Part shown: positions 12,151-14,285 of the stretch, piece by piece
Layout: each line of letters begins with the position of its first letter
Position numbering within the stretch: position 1 is the stretch's first letter
Source of the DNA: CAYVOX01 sp964453035
GTDB taxonomy: Bacteria > Chloroflexota > Anaerolineae > Anaerolineales > Anaerolineaceae
Length of the DNA: 14,285 nucleotides
Direction: 5' to 3'
NCBI GenBank assembly: GCA_964453035.1
Contig: CAYVOX010000082.1
Coordinates: 1 to 14,285 of the forward strand
Translations under genes and position numbers: made by a program
Notes under the pieces: model-generated
What the model saw: only the letters and a program-made list of their open reading frames with translations
Told to the model about the DNA's origin: nothing
The model's database searches: none

Positions 12151-13143
12151 ATGCCACTCAATATTGGGCGTCATGACCGGATGCGCTACGGGGATGTCAA
12201 GCTTTATGCCGGTACAGCCTGCCCTGAATTGGCGGTAAGGATTGCCAGTTACCTGGATGTATCCCTGATGGGGCGGGATATCATCATGTTTCCCAACGAT
12301 AACCTGTTCATCAAGCTGCACAGCAGCGTGCGCGGGCAGGATTGCTTTGTCATCCAGACCACTTCTGCGCCTGTCCACCGCAACCTGATGGAATTGCTCA
12401 TCCTGTTGCAAACCCTGCGGTTGGATTCAGCAGCGCGCGTCACAGCGGTTGTGCCGTACCTGTGCTACGCCCGCTCGGATAAGAAAGACCAGCCGCGCGT
12501 GCCCATCACGGCGCGCCTGGTGGCGGATATGATTGAGGTGGCTGGCGCTGACCGTTACATTACGCTTGATCTGCACGCCGGGCAGATCCAGGGCTTCTTC
12601 TCAATCCCCGGGGATGTGCTCTACGCCTTCCACCTGCTGACGGATTATCTCAAGGCCATCCAGCCCACCATGGTCAATCCTGTAGTTGTCACCGCAGACC
12701 TGGGTTTTGCTAAAAAAGCGCGCAACTATGCCGCCGCCATGAATGTTCCCCTGGCGTTCATCGAAAAGCGCCGTGCCTCCAATGACGCCAAAGCCCAGGC
12801 GCTGAGCCTGATTGGCGATGTGGACGGGCGGGATGCCATCATTGTGGATGACGAGGTGGATACGGGCGGCTCGATGGTGCAGGCGGTTAATCTGGTAAAG
12901 GAGTGCGGCGCCCGCAATGTTTACATGGTGTTTGTCCACCCGGTTTTTTCGGCCAACGCCGCCGAAAGGTTATCCGCTCTGCCTGTGACCCAGTTCATTA
13001 CCACCGATTCCGTGCCCGTTCCGCCGGAAAAATCCAGCCTGTTTGGCGACCGGTTGAGGATTCTGACTGTTTCTCAACTGCTGGGAGAAGTGATTTTACG
13101 CGCTCACGAAGGGCGCAGCGTTGGTGAGATGTTTAATGAATAG
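12151..13143 (+). CDS. prs: ribose-phosphate pyrophosphokinase (PRPP synthetase)
   Basis: The 330-aa enzyme makes PRPP from ribose 5-phosphate and ATP for nucleotide, His and Trp synthesis. The metal/ribose region reads RVPITARLVADMIEVAGADR (116-135) followed by LDLHAGQIQGFF (139-150). The PRPP loop is IVDDEVDTGGS (231-241), and the flexible catalytic loop carries EKRR (205-208). The usual PYFGYARQDRK is replaced by PYLCYARSDKKDQPR (102-116), a mild deviation next to the ATP site. An ATG at 12151 with GAGG five bases upstream is preferred to the in-frame GTG at 12145. A 48-nt gap separates it from the GNAT gene with no terminator. Confidence 0.9.
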   Translation: MPLNIGRHDRMRYGDVKLYAGTACPELAVRIASYLDVSLMGRDIIMFPNDNLFIKLHSSVRGQDCFVIQTTSAPVHRNLMELLILLQTLRLDSAARVTAVVPYLCYARSDKKDQPRVPITARLVADMIEVAGADRYITLDLHAGQIQGFFSIPGDVLYAFHLLTDYLKAIQPTMVNPVVVTADLGFAKKARNYAAAMNVPLAFIEKRRASNDAKAQALSLIGDVDGRDAIIVDDEVDTGGSMVQAVNLVKECGARNVYMVFVHPVFSANAAERLSALPVTQFITTDSVPVPPEKSSLFGDRLRILTVSQLLGEVILRAHEGRSVGEMFNE

Positions 13144-13156
13144 GTAGGCCGGTTCG

Positions 13157-13960
13157 ATGCCAGAGCTGCCTGAAGTGGAGACGATTGTTCGCGGTTTGCA
13201 GCCTGCCCTGCCGGGTAAGGTCATCGAGCGTGCCCGTGTTCTGTGGGAGCGCACGCTGGCAGAACCTGCCCTTCAACAGTTCCTTACTCAGGCGGCAGGC
13301 CAGCGTATTGAGCAGGTGACCCGGCGCGGCAAGTTCATTGTTGTTGGACTAAAGCGCGGTACTCTGCTGGTGCATCTGCGCATGAGTGGCGACCTGCGCC
13401 TGGAAGCGGTGCCCTCGCCGGATTTACCCCACGACCGGCTGGTGCTTGATTTCAGCGACGGCACCCGGCTGGCGTTTAACGATGCCCGCAAGTTTGGCCG
13501 CATCTGGCTGCTCAACGACCCCTTAACCGTCCTGGGAAATCTGGGGCCTGAGCCGCTGGCCCCTGGCTTCACGGTGGAGGTTTTTAGCCGTTTGCTTGGC
13601 CAGCGCCGCCGCCAGTTGAAGCCACTTTTACTGGATCAATCTTTCGTTGCCGGGCTGGGGAATATCTACACCGATGAAGCCCTGCACCTGGCGCGGCTGC
13701 ATCCCAGCCGCCTGGCGGATTCGCTTTCTGCGCTTGAGGTGGAGCGTCTGCATGCCGCTATACGCTCCGTTCTGGAGGAGGGCATCCGCAGGAACGGCGC
13801 CAGCATTGACTGGGTTTACCGCGGCGGAGATTTTCAAAATCACTTCAGGGTTTACCAGCGCACCGGACAGGCGTGCCCTGAGTGCGGAGCCATTATTCAG
13901 CGCATGGTTGTCGGTCAGCGCGGCACGCATTACTGCCCGCTCTGCCAGCCCCCGGCGTGA
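13157..13960 (+). CDS. mutM: formamidopyrimidine-DNA glycosylase (Fpg/MutM)
   Basis: This is a complete 267-aa bifunctional glycosylase/AP lyase that removes 8-oxoguanine and FapyG. The catalytic N-terminus PELPEVE is intact (Pro2 nucleophile, Glu3), Lys59 in TRRGKF contacts the backbone, LLLDQSFVAGLGNIYTDEAL (157-176) is the helix-two-turn-helix, and a C-terminal zinc finger is formed by Cys240, Cys243, Cys260 and Cys263 with Arg255 in GQRGTHYC. The segment after the helix domain reads RNGASIDWVYRGGDFQNHF, compact relative to many Fpg. The ATG gives the obligatory Met-Pro N-terminus. The ribosome binding site is weak, and the gene starts 13 nt after prs, so translational coupling is likely. 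Confidence 0.95.
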   Translation: MPELPEVETIVRGLQPALPGKVIERARVLWERTLAEPALQQFLTQAAGQRIEQVTRRGKFIVVGLKRGTLLVHLRMSGDLRLEAVPSPDLPHDRLVLDFSDGTRLAFNDARKFGRIWLLNDPLTVLGNLGPEPLAPGFTVEVFSRLLGQRRRQLKPLLLDQSFVAGLGNIYTDEALHLARLHPSRLADSLSALEVERLHAAIRSVLEEGIRRNGASIDWVYRGGDFQNHFRVYQRTGQACPECGAIIQRMVVGQRGTHYCPLCQPPA

Positions 13961-13977
13961 TTCTGAGGAGGTTGAAC

Positions 13978-14285
13978 ATGCCCTCAAATGCTAGTCAAAC
14001 CATTTTTATCCTTTTTCTGGTGGCGGTGGGTTTTCTGGTTGGTGCGGTGCTTGCCACCGTGTTAGCCGGGCGAGAAAAATCAAAAAAAACGTCTCTCCCA
14101 CCCACAACCCGCGTTGAGAGCAAACCTCCCCCGGCGCTTAGCCCTGATCAGTTTGAAGAAGTTGTTGGCCTGTGGCGGGCAAAGGCAGATGGGCGACTGG
14201 TGGTGCTGCAGGGCGGCAAAGCGGTTGAGCTTGCCAGCCAGTTGCCCGAGGGCAAACGCAAGCAGATGGAACTGGCTGCAAGGGA
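13978..14285 (+). CDS. membrane-anchored protein, 3' end cut by the window
   Basis: The frame opens with ATG at 13978, six bases after a strong GAGGAGG, and stays open for 102 codons to the window end. The N-terminus holds one transmembrane helix (about 9-31, TIFILFLVAVGFLVGAVLAT), then a Lys-rich stop-transfer (GREKSKKTS), a Pro-rich linker (LPPTTRVESKPPPALSP) and the start of a soluble domain (DQFEEVVGLWRAKADGRLVV and on). The linker-plus-domain layout suggests an anchored cytoplasmic or extracytoplasmic domain. No family can be named from this fragment. It is 17 nt behind mutM and likely in the same unit. Confidence 0.8.
   Translation, partial: MPSNASQTIFILFLVAVGFLVGAVLATVLAGREKSKKTSLPPTTRVESKPPPALSPDQFEEVVGLWRAKADGRLVVLQGGKAVELASQLPEGKRKQMELAAR

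Overview
The window looks like a chromosomal segment of a moderately GC-rich bacterium, most likely a member of the Chloroflexota (Anaerolineae-like). This is an inference from the gene mix: an archaeal/Thermus-type aspartyl-tRNA synthetase, a bacterial RIO kinase, an EF-G-2-type GTPase, a split cobalamin-binding mutase subunit next to MeaB, and a GT87-like membrane glycosyltransferase. No taxonomic marker such as rRNA is present. There are no insertion sequences, CRISPR arrays or phage modules.

Layout. Positions 1-365 are AT-rich and gene-free, but contain short palindromes and a repeated octamer. A strong sigma70-type promoter (366-394) then drives a 24-codon leader ORF (433-507). This is followed by two GC-rich intrinsic terminators (537-575 and 594-625) and then a RIO-family kinase (681-1688). 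The end of the leader ORF can form a 15-bp helix with the loop and 5' arm of the first terminator, so this has the architecture of a transcription attenuator. It is the most interesting element here. Next come a 51-aa secreted or membrane peptide on the minus strand (1766-1921), a divergent two-TM pentapeptide-repeat protein (2187-3134), tRNA-Val(CAC) on the minus strand, a small four-helix membrane protein (3411-3791, minus) and a GT87-like glycosyltransferase (3990-5183, minus). The glycosyltransferase overlaps a small upstream gene by 4 nt. An EF-G-like GTPase (5470-7539, minus) has its own promoter and terminator.

From 7678 most genes lie on the plus strand. A SAM methyltransferase, probably leaderless, converges on a Cys-rich zinc-ribbon protein (8364-8660, minus). 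A co-directional cluster starts at a TATAAT box near 8783: cobalamin-binding mutase subunit, MeaB GTPase (TGATG overlap), archaeal-type AspRS, GNAT acetyltransferase, ribose-phosphate pyrophosphokinase, MutM DNA glycosylase, and a membrane-anchored protein cut by the window end. Gaps are 13-48 nt with no terminator, so read-through is likely at least in part.

Functionally, the first two cluster genes belong to B12-dependent acyl-CoA mutase chemistry (cofactor binding and cofactor protection). Their catalytic large subunit is not in the window. The rest are housekeeping functions: tRNA charging, PRPP synthesis and 8-oxoguanine repair.
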